Positions 10,411 to 23,439 of a DNA stretch of 64,000 nt are shown piece after piece. The stretch is from Schistosoma mansoni. Taxonomy: Eukaryota > Platyhelminthes > Trematoda > Strigeidida > Schistosomatidae. Numbering within the stretch: position 1 is the first letter of the stretch; every line of letters begins with the position of its first letter. Below the pieces are notes generated by a model, which saw only the letters and a list, made by a program, of their open reading frames with translations, made no database searches and was not told the origin of the DNA. The stretch lies in contig NC_031498.1 of assembly GCF_000237925.1 (NCBI RefSeq), positions 3,952,229 through 4,016,228 of the forward strand, read 5' to 3'. A program made the position numbers and the translations under genes.

Positions 10411-12734
10411 TTTTCAAATAGTGTGTCGATGATGCATTCAAATCTGAATTCACTTCGGTTTGGACAGACAAATAAAAGTGCCAACTTGTATGAAAAACAT
10501 TGTGGTTCAAAGCAGGGTATATAAGTTATGTGTAAAAATCTTAAGTGTTAAAAAAATTTCTCAAATATTAGAAATATTTTTTTGGTCTAAAGGTGATGGG
10601 TTCACTACAAACCCGTATCCACAATTAAAAAGTCTCAAGCTTGCAACAAAACAACTTTTAAGTGTTTTGGTTACAGGTTTACAACAGACATCCTGACGAT
10701 TTTGGCACATGATGGATTTTTTTTTAAATTAAACTTGTCTCGACAAATCACCAAACGGATCACCATCCATCTATACTAAATACAAAATATACGATTGAAA
10801 GTTAAGTAGATCTAACATGTTTCGATATGTAATCTGATCCAAACTTCGTCAACGAATTAAAACAGAATTACCAATCGCTGACATTATTACAAATTAATTT
10901 TATATTCAATTTCCCTTCATGCATACTTGGCAACCGACTTCTGTGAAACTGTCCATTGAAATATTGACAAATGGGTGTAAAGTTGGATCATGCTTTCAAA
11001 TAACTTTGAGATCTTAACTAGTTAATCCAATCAAGAAAGAAAGAGAGCAGAGTTCGATAAATTACTTATTACGTTAAAATAAGTACTTCAAGAGTGAGGT
11101 TTATGATCCTTGAATCATAACTGATGTCACCTAGTGATGAAAACCTTACCCTAATTCTAATTCGCAACACAAATATCTAAGTCGATTTTTAAAAAAATTA
11201 GCTGTGATCTTGAAGCGGTTTGCACGTTCATCAGTGACTCAATGATACAGATCAGCTTTATAGATGGGTATTCATATAATCACTGCATACCCTAGAATAA
11301 TTTATAGATCATGCCTAAAAAGTAGTAACAAATATTATAATTGGCTATATATTATTATAGCAAGCCTTAAGAAATTATTATTTTCATCATTATATGGTAC
11401 TACGGTAAACGAGAACTCAGGAGGGGAAGACCAATTTATTGTTCAATGCATAATCACACTTTGTTTTACCAAAAATGTGAAAATCATACATACATCTTTA
11501 GCACATCTTTCAGTTATCCTCTATATCCTTTGCCATTCTTCCAGTTCTGTTTTTATTCCAATTCCTTTCTGTTCTCTTCAGTTCAATCTTTTTTTGAAAA
11601 GCATTACATATCAAATTGGTGTTACATACTACTTCTGTCGACATAAGTAGCATATACCGCAGCACTACTAGTATACTGACAATCATCGTTAGTCTTCTCT
11701 CTAGAGAAACTTTGATGTGTGTACGTGTTTACTTACGCAAGACAATAACTTTCTATGTTGGACTGGAATTTTCATTCATGGAAAAATCAACAACAAACAT
11801 CAAATAATCATTATTTAAAAATTTCTACTTTTATACACGCACGTACACACCCAGAGGCAGAACGCCATAGAGATGACGGACATAGTGATAACTCTTACAA
11901 TCAATTAAAATTTATAATAAACAACAACACATTAAATATGGAATTCAATACAACAAGTGGGTTATTAAAATTGTAAAAACAATCAAGTACACATACATAC
12001 ATACATACTAATTTCATTCATTTCAGGATATAAAACAAAAACAAAACGTATAGGAAACTGTTGCAACATGATAACGAGAAAAGAATATGGAGCAGAGAGA
12101 GAGATAAGAGAGGAGGGAGAAGACATCAGGAGAGAATGCAAAAAGTTACAATAAAACGATTTTACTTCACAGATGAACAACAAACAAGCAATTGTCAAGC
12201 TTAGTCTTATACTTCCTTCTCTATATATTATTCATGAGAATAAGAGAAAAAAAAGGCAAAAGATGTAAGGAATAAGAAGAAAACAAGATGAGAAAAGTAG
12301 AGAGCCATGGAAAATAAACGAAAAATAGAATATGAGCAAGGACAAAAACAAAGAAAGAAGGATGTCCATAATAATAACAAGTTGTAGTGTTTGTTTTTTC
12401 ACCAAAGATTAATAGGTTGAAAAAAAAGAGTAATAAGATGAAAATAGTGTGAGAAATATGTTAGGAGTTAGTTTTTTCAAAAAATGAAATAGGTTATCAG
12501 AAAGCGAATACACCAATTGATTACAATGGTACAATGTGACATAATGATCACAGAGCTTTCTAAGATAATTTACTTAATCTAGGTGTGAATAATGAGTTGA
12601 ATCCAACCATGTATGCTTAGTTTTATGATTTGTAATCAAGGAAAAAAAGTAACTGTATCACACTAGGCACGATATAGCACTGAGACAACTGCTATTAACA
12701 ATATCAATTTCAGTTAGGATACTTTTAAAAATCA

Positions 12735-12800
12735 AGAACTACAAGACAGCTCTGTTTCTTCCCGATGTATGAAATTCCTCAGCAGTGAATAATCATAACC
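12735..12800 (-). repeat. Possible family B hammerhead fragment
   Basis: The complement reads TATTCACTG, CTGAGGA core, GAAACAGAGCTGTC. This resembles the hammerhead of family B, but stem II does not pair well and the rest of the SINE is not clear. Confidence 0.35.
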
Positions 12801-13189
12801 GTGTCAGATATCGTGGCGAACGCTTAACTATTACAAGTTTTGGGTAGCGGTCCAGTAGTAAACGTTCCCATACTTCAATAAATGTGAGATATAGAGCGAC
12901 AATCATCCAATCCTTTTCATGACAACTATTTCAACACCGATACACCTGAACTGTACTTTAGAAATATCTTGAAATAAATCACTAGTGAGTTGACTATAGT
13001 AATTTAGTCGAAGCGGTTTCGTAAAGATTTGTAAATTTTTTTATCACGAAGTGACATCGCTTAAGGTATCATTTTTTCAAAACATAAATTTAATATTCAG
13101 AACTGAGATGGATAAAAACACTGTACTTGTTCTTCTATTTATTCCTTTATATAGTGTCAACAATGACACACTATATTTGTTTGAAGAAA

Positions 13190-13211
13190 AAGTCTCCTAG
13201 AACGGAGACTT
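13190..13211. other. Perfect hairpin with an adjacent second hairpin
   Basis: AAGTCTCC/GGAGACTT around TAGAAC is a perfect 8-bp stem with a 6-base loop. Just upstream (13149-13174) ATAGTGTCA/TGACACACTAT forms a second, imperfect hairpin. Deep inside intron 5; function unknown. Confidence 0.6.
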
Positions 13212-14537
13212 ATTTCACTCGATCATGATTGACACTACACAGGTTATGATAATTGTTGTAAACTGGATAATAAAAGCACCGGTAACACTGACCGAAGTCG
13301 AATGGATGAATTCCTGTACCATATGCATTACAACTTCAGAAATGCAGAGCATATTTCTAATCTCGACAAGTTTTTAAACCATGTTGAATAAATGTAACCA
13401 CTCTATTTTTTTGGTTTTGTGTAATATATTCTTACTCTATACCGACCGTTTTCTGAAATGTCACAGTGACACTTAAGATTCGTTCAAATTATAGTCTCGC
13501 CAAGACTGATTATTGAATAGGCATGTTAGAAACGGTCACTGTCAAAGCAGTCTAGTCTAACATAATATCATTACCTAAGCAATGTTTGTTAACTTACAAT
13601 GATAAAACCAGTCAGTAGCTAAATTTGTAAATACCATTGTCAACTATACATTAATACAGTGTTGCGAAATCATTTTAGCATTATCTATGAGACTAAACTA
13701 AACAGTTATGAAAAGGAAGCATAGATCAGGGACCTCTTCACTGAAAAGATACACTGAGCGATGATGCCAGGGAGCATTTCTTTCACTAAATTATATTCAC
13801 ATTTTTCTTATGAATAATGATTAAATAGAGAAATACGGATAAGGTTTACTGTGAACGGAAAAGGACGAATGAAACTTATGTTTTAATCATCATATCAACA
13901 AACAAAAATGTAACTCATTTACCAAGTATATGTGTTCATATATTTACATTCGGATCACAATACAGAATATGTGCGATGGTTAGTGATTATATTTGGCTAC
14001 GTAACTTCAAAAAGATGGAGTGGTATTCGAAACTATGACCTACTGTATTACTACCACTGATTAAAAGACAAGTATTTTTGCCATTCACCTACTAACATTT
14101 GACATCTAGCTCTTCGGTAGTTTTTATCTATTATTTTCGATGAAAGTAAATTAGGAAATGCTGTTATTACCATGACGAAAAAACCGTTAGAATTACATTT
14201 TGCATTAGACAAATTTATAATTTACAGCTAAATGTTACGAGGTAAACGAAAATATATGAAAAAAACTCAATTCGATCTAGCAAAAGAAGTGATGTAACTT
14301 TATTTACCTATTCACTCAGTTACATACTACAGTTAACTGGAGAGTTTCTTTCGATAACATTTCATCCCTTATAGACCAATCAAAAACAGTCACCCTACTC
14401 CTTATTCAATCTGAATAGAGTCAGTAGAGTGTGAAACTTATAAGTCAATTCATCTACTTTTTTCACTCAAATTAAGATATCTTACTTTGATAGAAACAGT
14501 TAATACCAAACGTATTGTCTGATAACTGATTCATTTT

Positions 14538-14830
14538 TGTGGAGATTGTAGACGTTCCGTAGTTTTTAAATAACAAACTAGTCTTAGTTAGACCACCACA
14601 GGGAAATCTGGAAGCACTAAACGGCCGTTTCACACACGTACTAAACTTCTCAGACGTACCCACTGACAACCCCGCACCTGGGAATCGAAACTATGACCCT
14701 CGGCCTCACTCATGAACGCTTAAACTCTAAACCAATGAGCCGGGATATAATTAAGTTAATATCTAACTTCAATCAATTCACGACATTGTACAACCCTCAT
14801 CCATTGCCCGATGTCGGCGATGCGTACTAT
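14538..14830 (-). repeat. Family B SINE with full 5' leader, minus orientation
   Basis: From right to left: GGGCAATGGATGAGGGTTGT leader, AATTGATTGAAGTTAGATAT, CCGGCTCATTGGTTTAGAG, ATAGTTTCGATTCCCAGG, decayed hammerhead (GAAACGGCCGTTT) and 3' body GGTGGTCTAACTAAGACTAG to TCCAC. It shows the leader that forms the spacer in the head-to-head pairs. Confidence 0.65.
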
Positions 14831-16408
14831 CGAGGAGACCAGTACTTGGACGAAACAGCCGTTTATTGCTTCCGATTTTTTAATAGTGGTTTAGCTTAGA
14901 TCAGTTCATACTTTAAAAGGTATAAAACATTGATTGATATTTTCCTATTCTCACACTTATTACAGAGATATTGTTTAAAATAAGGTTCTCTGTTTCATAG
15001 AACATTTGCAGTCATTTAATCAAGCCAACAATGAACTATCAATTGAAGTTATCGCTACAACAACAAATATTATGAACACTTTTCAAGACGAAATAGACAT
15101 CTTTGATATCTCCTATGAAAAACAATCTTCTATTCAATTTAGAGTTAATGGCTCAGTCATCAGTTAACTTCCTCAGGTGGCAATTCTGAGAGATATTATA
15201 GGGTACTAAATGATTGAATTGAAAATAGACCTACAAATAGAAAAATAATATCTTTAGAACAATGCATGTCATATTGACTGATTATGTTTAACACACAGAC
15301 CAATAACATAAGCTATATAAGATAAGAAATGAACATATTTTGTTTTATTATTTTTCACTGGTATTTATTTTATATGGATGATAATTTATTATTATAACTG
15401 ATGCACATATATGAAACTGAAAACTAGTCATTTATCATTTGTTATAAATGGTCCATGTAAAAATCACTGTCCGCATTTATTATACACATAAGTACCATTA
15501 TTATGCCTTGATTCAATGTATCATATAAAAGAACTTATATGAAAAGAAAACGAATCCACTACAATTGTATACAAATGATAAGCATCAAACAAATGTCAGG
15601 GAATTTCAGTTAAACTAAATTATGATATTTTAGAACCAATGAATGAATAAATGTGAATAGAGTAAGTTAGAGAGTGAGTGAGTGTCATAATTTGAACTAA
15701 GACAGTACGAATGCATAACATAATATTAAATGAATATGTTTTATTGATGAATAATGTGAACTATCGATGCTAATAGATTCGTGCATCATTGTCATCAACT
15801 AACAACAATCTACTTAGAAATGACATTTTCAATATACTAGTGGAATGATTTTAGGCTGTTTGCTTTAAGATTTATAATGTCTAAGATCTTTGGGAGCTAG
15901 TTGCCAAGTATAATGCAATTAGCAAATATAACAAGGTTTAATGTCTAAAAGAAAATGAATACATTTTAAAATTAACAAACGGTGTTTAATTATTATCACT
16001 ATATCATATTATGAATGAATAGCGCCTACGAGATGTATATCATATTGCATTACAAATGAAATCTTACTGTTTTTTACGATCGGTTTCTAACACTAAAAAT
16101 GCAACTCCGTTATTAAATGCAGGTTTTATACATTGGATTTTGAGTCAGACTCTTTCGACTATTAAAGTTAGTGATTTACTATTCCACAGTCTAAGTTAAA
16201 AAACGCGAGACGGGGTTAAAGCCTGAAGAGCTTACTGGTTGAAAGTTGAATGCTTTGATCATGGAACTAATACTCTAAAGCCATCGCTTATAATCCATGG
16301 GACATTTTTACACTAAGCTTTGAAAGTTAATTGGATGAAAATGACTCTGTGTCTAAACATTTTGGAAAATTGATGATGTTAAGACTTTGCACACAATAAA
16401 TAAGACGT

Positions 16409-16420
16409 ATCTCAATTAAC
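16409..16420 (+). repeat. Left target-site duplication of the RTE LINE
   Basis: ATCTCAATTAAC, identical to 19614-19625 just after the (GTAA)n tail. Preceding bases differ (T left, A right), so 12 bp is the exact match. Confidence 0.85.
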
Positions 16421-16595
16421 AACTCCGCCTGTAGCTCTTCTAGAGTTACTGCCGGTCCCAAGCCGGGTAAAGGAGGAGGGTTGGGCATGGGGTTAGCGAC
16501 CCCATCCCGTAGAAAAGCTAACTCGCTAAAAAACGCTAACCAGAAAAAATAATTCAAACCATTTAAACTTTGCCCTGGGAGTTGAAAGAATAATT

Positions 16596-18097
16596 ATGAC
16601 GTCTCGTGATGAAAGCCGAAATTCTTCGGAAGTCACGAGACCGATGCACCTTCTAACAACCAGAGCAACACTCTTTATAGGTACATGGAACGTCCGGACA
16701 ATGTGGGAGACAGGAAAGACCAGCCAAATAGAAATGGAAATGAGGAGATACAACTTGGCAGTACTCGGAATCAGCGAAACCCATTGGACAACAAAGGCTA
16801 GGTACAGGAGAGATGCTGCTGTACTCCGGTCACGAAGGGGAAAATGCTCCACACACTCAGGGAGTTGCTCTAATGCTGTCCAAAGAAGCACGAAATGCAC
16901 TTGTGGGATGGGAATCTCATGGACCCAGGATAATCAAAGCATCATTCAAAACAAAGAAGCAAGGGATCACAATGAACGTTATCCAATGTTAATGCACCCA
17001 CCAATGATAACAACGACGATGATAAAGATCAGTTCTATGAAAGGCTGCAATCAATTATAGAGAAGTGCTCACGAAAGGACCTCACCATCCTGATGGGAGA
17101 TCTAAATGCTAAAGTTGGAGTGGACAACACAGGATATGAAGATGTAATTGGACAACATGGATTAGGAGAGAGAAATGAAAATGGGGAGAGACTTGCAAAC
17201 CTATGTGCATTCAACAAATTGGTTATAGGCGGCACAATATTCCCACACAAACGCATACACAAAGCTACATGGATCTCACCGGACCAAACCACAGAGAACC
17301 AGATAATTCACATCTGTATCAACAAAAAATTCCGAAGATCAATGGAAGATGTGAGAACCCGGAGAGGAGTTGACATAGCTTCAGATCACCACCTGGTTGT
17401 GGCCAAGATGAGACTGAAGCTAAAGAAACACTGGACAACTGGACAAACAGCACTACAAAGGCTCAATACAGCCTTCCTTCGAGATACTGACAAGCTCCAT
17501 GAATTCAAGATAACTCTCAACAACAGGTTCCAAGCTCTACAGGATCTACTGAAAGAACAAGAAACTACTTTGGAGGACAACTTGAAAGGGATAAAAGAAG
17601 CACTAACTTCAACGTGCCGGGAGGTTCTTGGTCCTAAGAAGCATCATCACAAGGAATGGATCTCTATGGGAATCCTGGACAAGATTCAAGAAAGGAAGAA
17701 CAAGAAACTAGCAATTAACAACAGCCGAACACGAGCAGAGAAAGTCAAAGCACAAGCAGACTACGCAGAAGCAAACAAGGAAGTGAAGAAAAGCATTAAA
17801 GCCGACAAGCAGAAATACATGGGAGAACTAGCAACGACGGCGGAAAAAGCTGCAAGAGAAGAGAATATGAGACAACTATATGATACAACGAAGAAATTGG
17901 CAGGGAGATATAGTAAACAAGAGAGACCAGTCAAGGACAAAGAAGGAAAGACAATCACTGAGACTCAAGAACAGAGGAAAAGATGGGCAGAATACTTCGA
18001 GGAACTGTTGAATAGACCAGCCCCATTGAATCCACCGAACATCGAAGCAGCCCACACTGGCCTTCCAATAGATGTCACTCCACCAACGATCGAATAA
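16596..18097 (+). pseudogene. LINE endonuclease and linker region, frame-broken
   Basis: The N-terminal half of the RTE polyprotein. The endonuclease motifs GTWNVRTM, SETHWT, MGDLNAKVG and SDHHLVVAKM are readable in order. The reading frame shifts after the SETHWT motif (about 16800-16860) and again near 16990, where one extra A seems to have entered an IQCYAPT-like motif; the segment from 17093 to 18097 (334 codons) is open and ends at a TAA that is in the same frame as the downstream reverse transcriptase. The linker 17400-18060 is Lys/Glu-rich, as usual between EN and RT. In an active element this would nick target DNA to prime reverse transcription. Confidence 0.8.
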
Positions 18098-18103
18098 GTC
18101 AAG

Positions 18104-19606
18104 ATGGCCATCAGACAAATCAAAAGTGGGAAGGCGGCAGGACCTGACAATATACCAGCTGAAGCACTGAAGTCAGACATTGAAGTAACTGCGAACATGC
18201 TTCACCTTCTATTCAAGAAGATTTGGGAAGAAGAACAAGTGCCAATGGACTGGAAAGAAGGATATCTCATCAAGATACCAAAGAAAGGGGATCTGAGCAA
18301 ATGTGAGAATTACAGAGGCATCAGTTTGTTATCAGTACCAGGAAAAGTTTCCAACAGAGTGCTGCTGAATCGGATGAAAGACGCAGTAGACGCCGAACTT
18401 AGGGATCAACAGGTTGGATTCCGTAAGGATAGGTCGTGCACAGACCAGATTGCGACACTACGGATCATCGTTGAACAATCAGTTGAGTGGAACTCATCAC
18501 TATACGTCAACTTCATTGACTATGAGAAGGCGTTTGACAGCGTGGACAGGAGAACATTATGGAAACTTCTTCGACACTATGGAGTTCCTGAAAAGATTGT
18601 CAACATTATCCAAAACTCATACGATGGACTACAGTGCAAAGTCATGCATGGAGGACAGCTGACAGATGCATTTCCAGTAAGGACCGGAGTCAGACAAGGC
18701 TGTCTACTCTCCCCATTCCTCTTCCTTCTAGTGATTGACTGGATTATGAAGAATTCGACATCTGACGGGAAATACGGAATACAATGGACAGCTCAGAATC
18801 AATTAGATGACTTGGACTCCGCAGATGACCTAGCCCTCCTCTCTCATACACACGAACAAATGCAGATGAAGACAGCAAATGTAGCAGCCGTCTCCGCATC
18901 GATAGGCCTCCACATTTACAAAGGAAAAAGCAAGATTCTCAAATGCAACACGGAGAACACCAACCCAATCACACTTGATGGCGAAATTCTGGAAGAGGTG
19001 GAAACATTCAAGTACCTGGGCAGCATGGTTGATAAACAAGGAGGATCGGATGCAGATGTAAAGGCGAGGATTGGCAAAGCAAGGGCAGCATTTCTACAAT
19101 TGAAGAACATATGGAACTCAAAACAACTGTCAACTAATTTCAAGGTCACAATCTTTAATACGAACGTCAAGACAGTCCTACTGTGTGGAGCTGAAACGTG
19201 GAGAACTACTACGGCCATCATCAGGAAGGTACAAGTATTTATAAACAGTTGTCTACGCAAAATACTCAACATTCATTGGCCGGATACTATTAGCAACAGC
19301 GTTTTATGGGAGAGGACAAACCAGCTTCCAGCTGAAGAGGAAATTAGGAAAAGACGTTGGAAGTGGATCGGACATACATTAAGAAAATCACCAATATGCA
19401 TCACGACTCAATCCCTAACTTGGAATCCGGAAGGGAAGCGGAAAAGTGGAAGGCCAAAGAACACACTACGCCGGGAAATAGAAGCCGATATGAAAAGGAT
19501 GAATAGCAACTGGAAAGAACTGAAAAGGAAGGCTCAGGACAGAGTTGGATGGAGAATGCTGGTGAGCGGCCTATGCTCCTCGACGAGGGGTAACGGGCGT
19601 AAGTAA
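18104..19606 (+). CDS. LINE reverse transcriptase, 500 codons open
   Basis: An open frame from ATG at 18104 to a stop at the (GTAA)n tail. Motifs in order: [46 protein letters not shown] (first catalytic Asp), [28 protein letters not shown] (the YADD/FADD box, here SADD), YLGSMVD (primer grip region), and a Lys/Arg-rich C-terminal domain with RWKWIGHTL and [11 protein letters not shown]. The codons just upstream (18098-18103) are in frame with the broken endonuclease segment, so this is the C-terminal half of one polyprotein, not a separate gene. Ser in place of the usual Phe/Tyr before ADD is a non-standard residue and may reduce activity. Antisense open frames here are shadows. Confidence 0.85.
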   Translation: MAIRQIKSGKAAGPDNIPAEALKSDIEVTANMLHLLFKKIWEEEQVPMDWKEGYLIKIPKKGDLSKCENYRGISLLSVPGKVSNRVLLNRMKDAVDAELRDQQVGFRKDRSCTDQIATLRIIVEQSVEWNSSLYVNFIDYEKAFDSVDRRTLWKLLRHYGVPEKIVNIIQNSYDGLQCKVMHGGQLTDAFPVRTGVRQGCLLSPFLFLLVIDWIMKNSTSDGKYGIQWTAQNQLDDLDSADDLALLSHTHEQMQMKTANVAAVSASIGLHIYKGKSKILKCNTENTNPITLDGEILEEVETFKYLGSMVDKQGGSDADVKARIGKARAAFLQLKNIWNSKQLSTNFKVTIFNTNVKTVLLCGAETWRTTTAIIRKVQVFINSCLRKILNIHWPDTISNSVLWERTNQLPAEEEIRKRRWKWIGHTLRKSPICITTQSLTWNPEGKRKSGRPKNTLRREIEADMKRMNSNWKELKRKAQDRVGWRMLVSGLCSSTRGNGRK

Positions 19607-19613
19607 GTAAGTA

Positions 19614-19625
19614 ATCTCAATTAAC
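19614..19625 (+). repeat. Right target-site duplication of the RTE LINE
   Basis: ATCTCAATTAAC directly after the tail, identical to 16409-16420. Confidence 0.85.
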
Positions 19626-20062
19626 CCTGTGGAAAATAATTATTGGAAAATCCAGTCTATTCTTTGTCATAAAAATGTAAAAAAAAAACATCACAAAGGA
19701 ATTTACTCATTCGATATGAGGATGCTTTACGCTCAGGTGAAATAAAACACACCAAAAAAAAGCGAAAACAGTAGTATAACATGAAGTCTAAGTGGATTTG
19801 TAAAGTCGAAAAGCAACCAGAAAAAGTATACTTTGAAAAAAATACGACCGAATCAAAACAAACAAAAATGCCTGTACAAGAGATGTTTACAAGTACAAAT
19901 AACATCTGTAACATGAACATACCTAAAAAGTGAAGATTGAAAAATGCACTAAAAAAGTATAAATCTAGTTTTTTATGTATGCAAAGAATATTATCAATTT
20001 CTCCTAACAAGTAACTATGTAAATAAAAAGCAAAATTATGACTAATAATAATAACTCCTTAC

Positions 20063-20232
20063 TTGGTGGGATAAGACGGTTTATGGACGAATTAGATGTG
20101 GTCTGTGAAGATGATGGAACAGTGCCAGGGGCTAGTGGGAGATGATTAGCACCAAACATCATCATATTGCTATAGGGATATAATTTGTTTTGAATACTGG
20201 ATAAATTGACTTGTTGTCCACAGTGAGATAAC
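20063..20232 (-). CDS. Visible exon 5
   Basis: 170 nt between acceptor ATTTTAAG before 20232 and donor CCACCAA|GTAAGG at 20063. It enters in phase 2 and leaves in phase 1. The peptide is LSHCGQQVNLSSIQNKL followed by YPYSNMMMFGANHLPLAP and a Ser/Thr-rich end that closes with INRLIPP. It continues the Ser/Asn/Pro character of the neighbouring exons. No domain is recognised. The open frame runs on past the donor into intron sequence, which is not coding. Confidence 0.7.
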
Positions 20233-20427
20233 CTTAAAATATATACACACATCAAAGAAAGACACAATTATTTAAAATCATTACAGGTATTTTCAAAATA
20301 AATATAATTTATTGTTCATTCATCGTCATTTTGTACTCGTTTAGTACTGTTATCAGTGTAACAAAACGTCTATCCATGGACTCTCGATGTATGGTTATTT
20401 AGACTAACAGATATGTAAACTGAAAGA

Positions 20428-20490
20428 CGCTTTTCGTCCTCTCAATTTCATAAACAATAACCCCGCCACGAGAAAGCGAGATGAAAATTA
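20428..20490 (-). repeat. Possible repeat A fragment
   Basis: CGCTTTTCGTCCTCTC, TCATAAACAATAACCCCGCC and ACGAGAAAGC match the complement of repeat A around 60490-60545. It abuts the CR1-like LINE fragment at 20490 directly, which hints that repeat A and that LINE could share a history. Confidence 0.4.
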
Positions 20491-21360
20491 CTTCATGGAA
20501 TACTATGCTCATAGCCGATGTGCCACCTGGCGTCCTCCCTTTATATCTCAAGCCTGGACTCAGATTGATCACATCGCGATCAGCTACCGCTGGCGTGGTT
20601 GTGTACAAGACTGCCGCCCCTTTTGGAGTACCTATCTAGAATCTGATCATGCCCTGGTCTGCGCCAATCTTACCTTACTTTTCAGTGGCCGAAGGATTGA
20701 CCACCACTAACGGATCGATGTTAGTAAACTAGTTGCAACTTCTGTTGCAAGTATCGAACCGAGCTGGCTTCTAGGCTAGCTAACATCCCACCGAAAAGTA
20801 TAGATGAGCATTGGTTGCAACTGCATGACGCCATGAAAATGGCGAGTAAAGTCGCTTGCGACTTCGCGAAACGTCCTGATTATAAGCAATGGGTTTCTTC
20901 AGGCTCCTTACAACTCATCGAAGCCCGTCGGTCTACTCCGGGTGACCGTGAGTTTGACCATAAACGAAGGCTGTTAAGAAATGAGCTTGAGTAAGGACCG
21001 AGAAACCTAATGGTCGGAGCGTGCTAATGAGCTGAAAGCAGCAGCTGCATCTGGTAACTGTCGGAAGCTATTCCAACTAATCCGAGCTACTGGCAGAAAG
21101 AAATCTGGTGTGAGTGAAACAATCGGTGAGGATGATGGGATGCCAATCACTAATATCCAATCGACGTCTTGGACGATGGGCAGAATTCTTTGAAGGGCAG
21201 TACAAATGGCCTGCTGCTCCAGCAACAACAATCAGATTGTCCTGCCTTCCATGGCCGATGACGACTGCTCCACCAAATGAGGCGGAAGTCCACAAGAAAC
21301 TTCAACTCTTGAAATGCTACAAATCATCGGGCTCAGATGACCTACGTCCGGCTCTTTTTA
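20490..21360 (+). mobile_element. Broken CR1-like LINE fragment (endonuclease end to RT start)
   Basis: Translated pieces in different frames match the endonuclease C-terminal region (QAWTQIDHIAISYRWRG, FWSTYLESDHALVCANL with the SDH catalytic motif) and, further on, the linker and RT entry (RLGRWAEFFEGQYKWPA, NEAEVHKKLQLLKCYKSSG, DDLRPALFK). At least two frame changes separate them. The catalytic RT core and 3' end are missing. Probably a CR1-clade element of the SR1/Perere type; the exact family is not determined. Confidence 0.65.
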
Positions 21361-23105
21361 AAGAGCAGTTTGTATGTGTGTGTGGATATCGAAATGATAT
21401 TACATAGAAGCATTGCAAGGTAATCATATCTAGCGTTGTATGTTTCCTGTAGTGATCATCTTCAACCAAAAAAAACTATTGTTACATGGAACTCCCCGTA
21501 AGCTATTATGTACGATTATAACAAAAATGTCAAGAACGGTGTCAATGTGGCTTATCGTTCAAGTGCAAGTTTCTGTACGCAGATCAACATCTGAAACTTT
21601 GAAGAATAATGATACCGACGAATCGTCAAACAGAATTAAGTAAATCTGCGATCTACTGATCAAAAGCTGAATATTTTAACCACATATTTACACAAAAGTA
21701 AAAAAAATAGAATAAGTAATAGTAAAGAATGTAGGTCAACAAATATATGCTCTCCAAATTTTAAAAGCGTTTAGCACGTATTGAAAAATGCAGAACGAGA
21801 TTTCATGCATTTGATCTACTGACTTCAACATGATAACAATGTCATCATCAAAGGTCTTTTACAAGTTTGAACATTTTAAATTCTTATCCAAATAAAGTTT
21901 TCCAGTCAGTCTCTAATGTCTATTTTTAAATATTTTAGCATTGTGTATATCACACACATATATATTACTATATATACAAAACATGCATGTACATGTGAAA
22001 TGTATGAAAAACACCGACACAAATACAGACATGCACGCATAGAGAAAAGCATTTATCATTTAAAACAATTACAATGATCTCTATCTGTTTAACCGTATAT
22101 ACTAATCAACTGGAGGGTTAAACAACCTGTCCAACCATAGTTTATATATCCATGTTTAAATATACATTCAATTAGATAGTTTTTTTCTTTTTTGAAAAAA
22201 AAAAGAATTTGACGAACTACTTCTAATTATTACTATTTGCATCAAAAAAATCACACACCAAAATGTAATACACATGATACGTTGATATGATATAAACAGT
22301 ATCATTATATTATTACTATTATTAATGAAATGTAATTTACAAAATGGGAAAAAATGTACACAAAATTACTAGTTTCTAAGAAAATTCATTACTTTATACC
22401 GTTTAGATAGATGAATCAATTTGTTACGTGAAACTACGTGTGCAACTGTTTTTTAAGGTTGTGTGAAATAAACAAATAAGTGTTTTCGGCAAAAAATAAT
22501 AAAACGAAAATAACAGACTTCATAAACTTGAAAGTAAAAAAAAGTATGGATTTCAATGAAAAAAAGCCGTGCTGTTTTTTACGAAAAGTTTGTTATAGAT
22601 TTAATGAAATGATGCGGTATCTTAATTTGATTCCTCCATAGATTTCTTTCAGCCTACAACGACAATTAACATTGAACAGAGCCTGAAGTGGTGCAGTTAG
22701 GCATATATAACACACATCTCTTAGCTACTTTAGTTCATGGAAATTCTGTTCCAGGAAATCAATCAATCAATCTCGGATGTTTCATCAGATGTGAACAATG
22801 ATTCGGATGCATCTATGATTACAAATGAATAGCTGAAGAATATCACTGAACTTTAAAAGGTCAAATTTTATAACTATAAAATAAACCAGAGTGGATTGTC
22901 TGGTATTATATCAACCTTTTGATAATAAGACGAATATCTCAGCTAAGATTCACTAAACGGTAATATAAATAGTGCTAACTGCAAGTAATTCGATATAGAA
23001 ACTCGACAATATAGTGGTCAACAAGACAAATCCGCACGATTCATAATTATCAGTTCATTATGGAACAATTTTTAATCCGACTCTTTTACTGGGCACAGGT
23101 TTGTG

Positions 23106-23245
23106 AACATAACTTACAACTGTACTGGGAATGTAAGAGCTAGTGAAACTATCTGACTGCCCAAACAGAAGTATGAGAAATGAGGCTCAAACTTGTAACC
23201 TAGTGATTGAAATTCGAACGCCTTGACCACTGGGCCAACTGCTTT
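23106..23245 (-). repeat. SINE D (tRNA-like), copy 1
   Basis: Plus-strand order: TACTGGGAATGTAAGAGC, CTGCCCAAACAGAAGTATG, GGCTCAAACTTGTAACCTAG, CGCCTTGACCACTGGGCC. The complement has A-box- and B-box-like segments. No hammerhead seen. Confidence 0.55.
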
Positions 23246-23439
23246 ATTTTATTCACAAACATAGATACACATTACAAGGGGACAATTTCTAATTATACTC
23301 CCTCCAGGTGAATTATAAAAATCGAAAAAGAGCAGCTGGATCTAATGATTCTACTGCCGAAGTACCAAGATCCATGGTAAAATAAATAAATGTCGCAAAA
23401 CATGACCTAAGTGTTGAGTATAGAATAAATCAACTCATT

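Larger units (their letters stand above)
16421..19613 (+). mobile_element. Near full-length RTE-type LINE (SR2-like), with target-site duplication
   Basis: A 3.2-kb non-LTR retrotransposon with a GC-rich 5' leader from 16421, an apurinic-type endonuclease plus reverse transcriptase region, and a (GTAA)n 3' tail. The 12-bp ATCTCAATTAAC occurs at 16409-16420 and again at 19614-19625, a target-site duplication, so both ends are original and insertion looks fairly recent. Short leader, one EN-RT coding region and a short tandem-repeat tail are typical of the RTE clade, to which schistosome SR2 belongs. It lies in intron 5, antisense to the host gene. Clade assignment rests on motifs and architecture, not on an alignment. 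Confidence 0.85.
8639..20062 (-). other. Intron 5
   Basis: Phase-1 intron of 11.4 kb. It holds family B SINEs at 8735-8935 and 14538-14830, a small family B-like hammerhead fragment near 12735-12800, a repeat A 3' end at 10281-10410, two perfect or near-perfect hairpins at 13150-13211, and the full-length RTE LINE 16421-19613. Other parts (about 9000-10250, 10450-12700, 13250-14500, 14850-16400) are AT-rich without recognisable features. Confidence 0.6.

Noticed and set aside
14693-14899. Plus-strand open frame of 68 codons
   Set aside because: It covers the complement of a family B SINE promoter and leader.
17035-19272. Several minus-strand open frames
   Set aside because: They lie opposite the LINE coding region and show no independent support.
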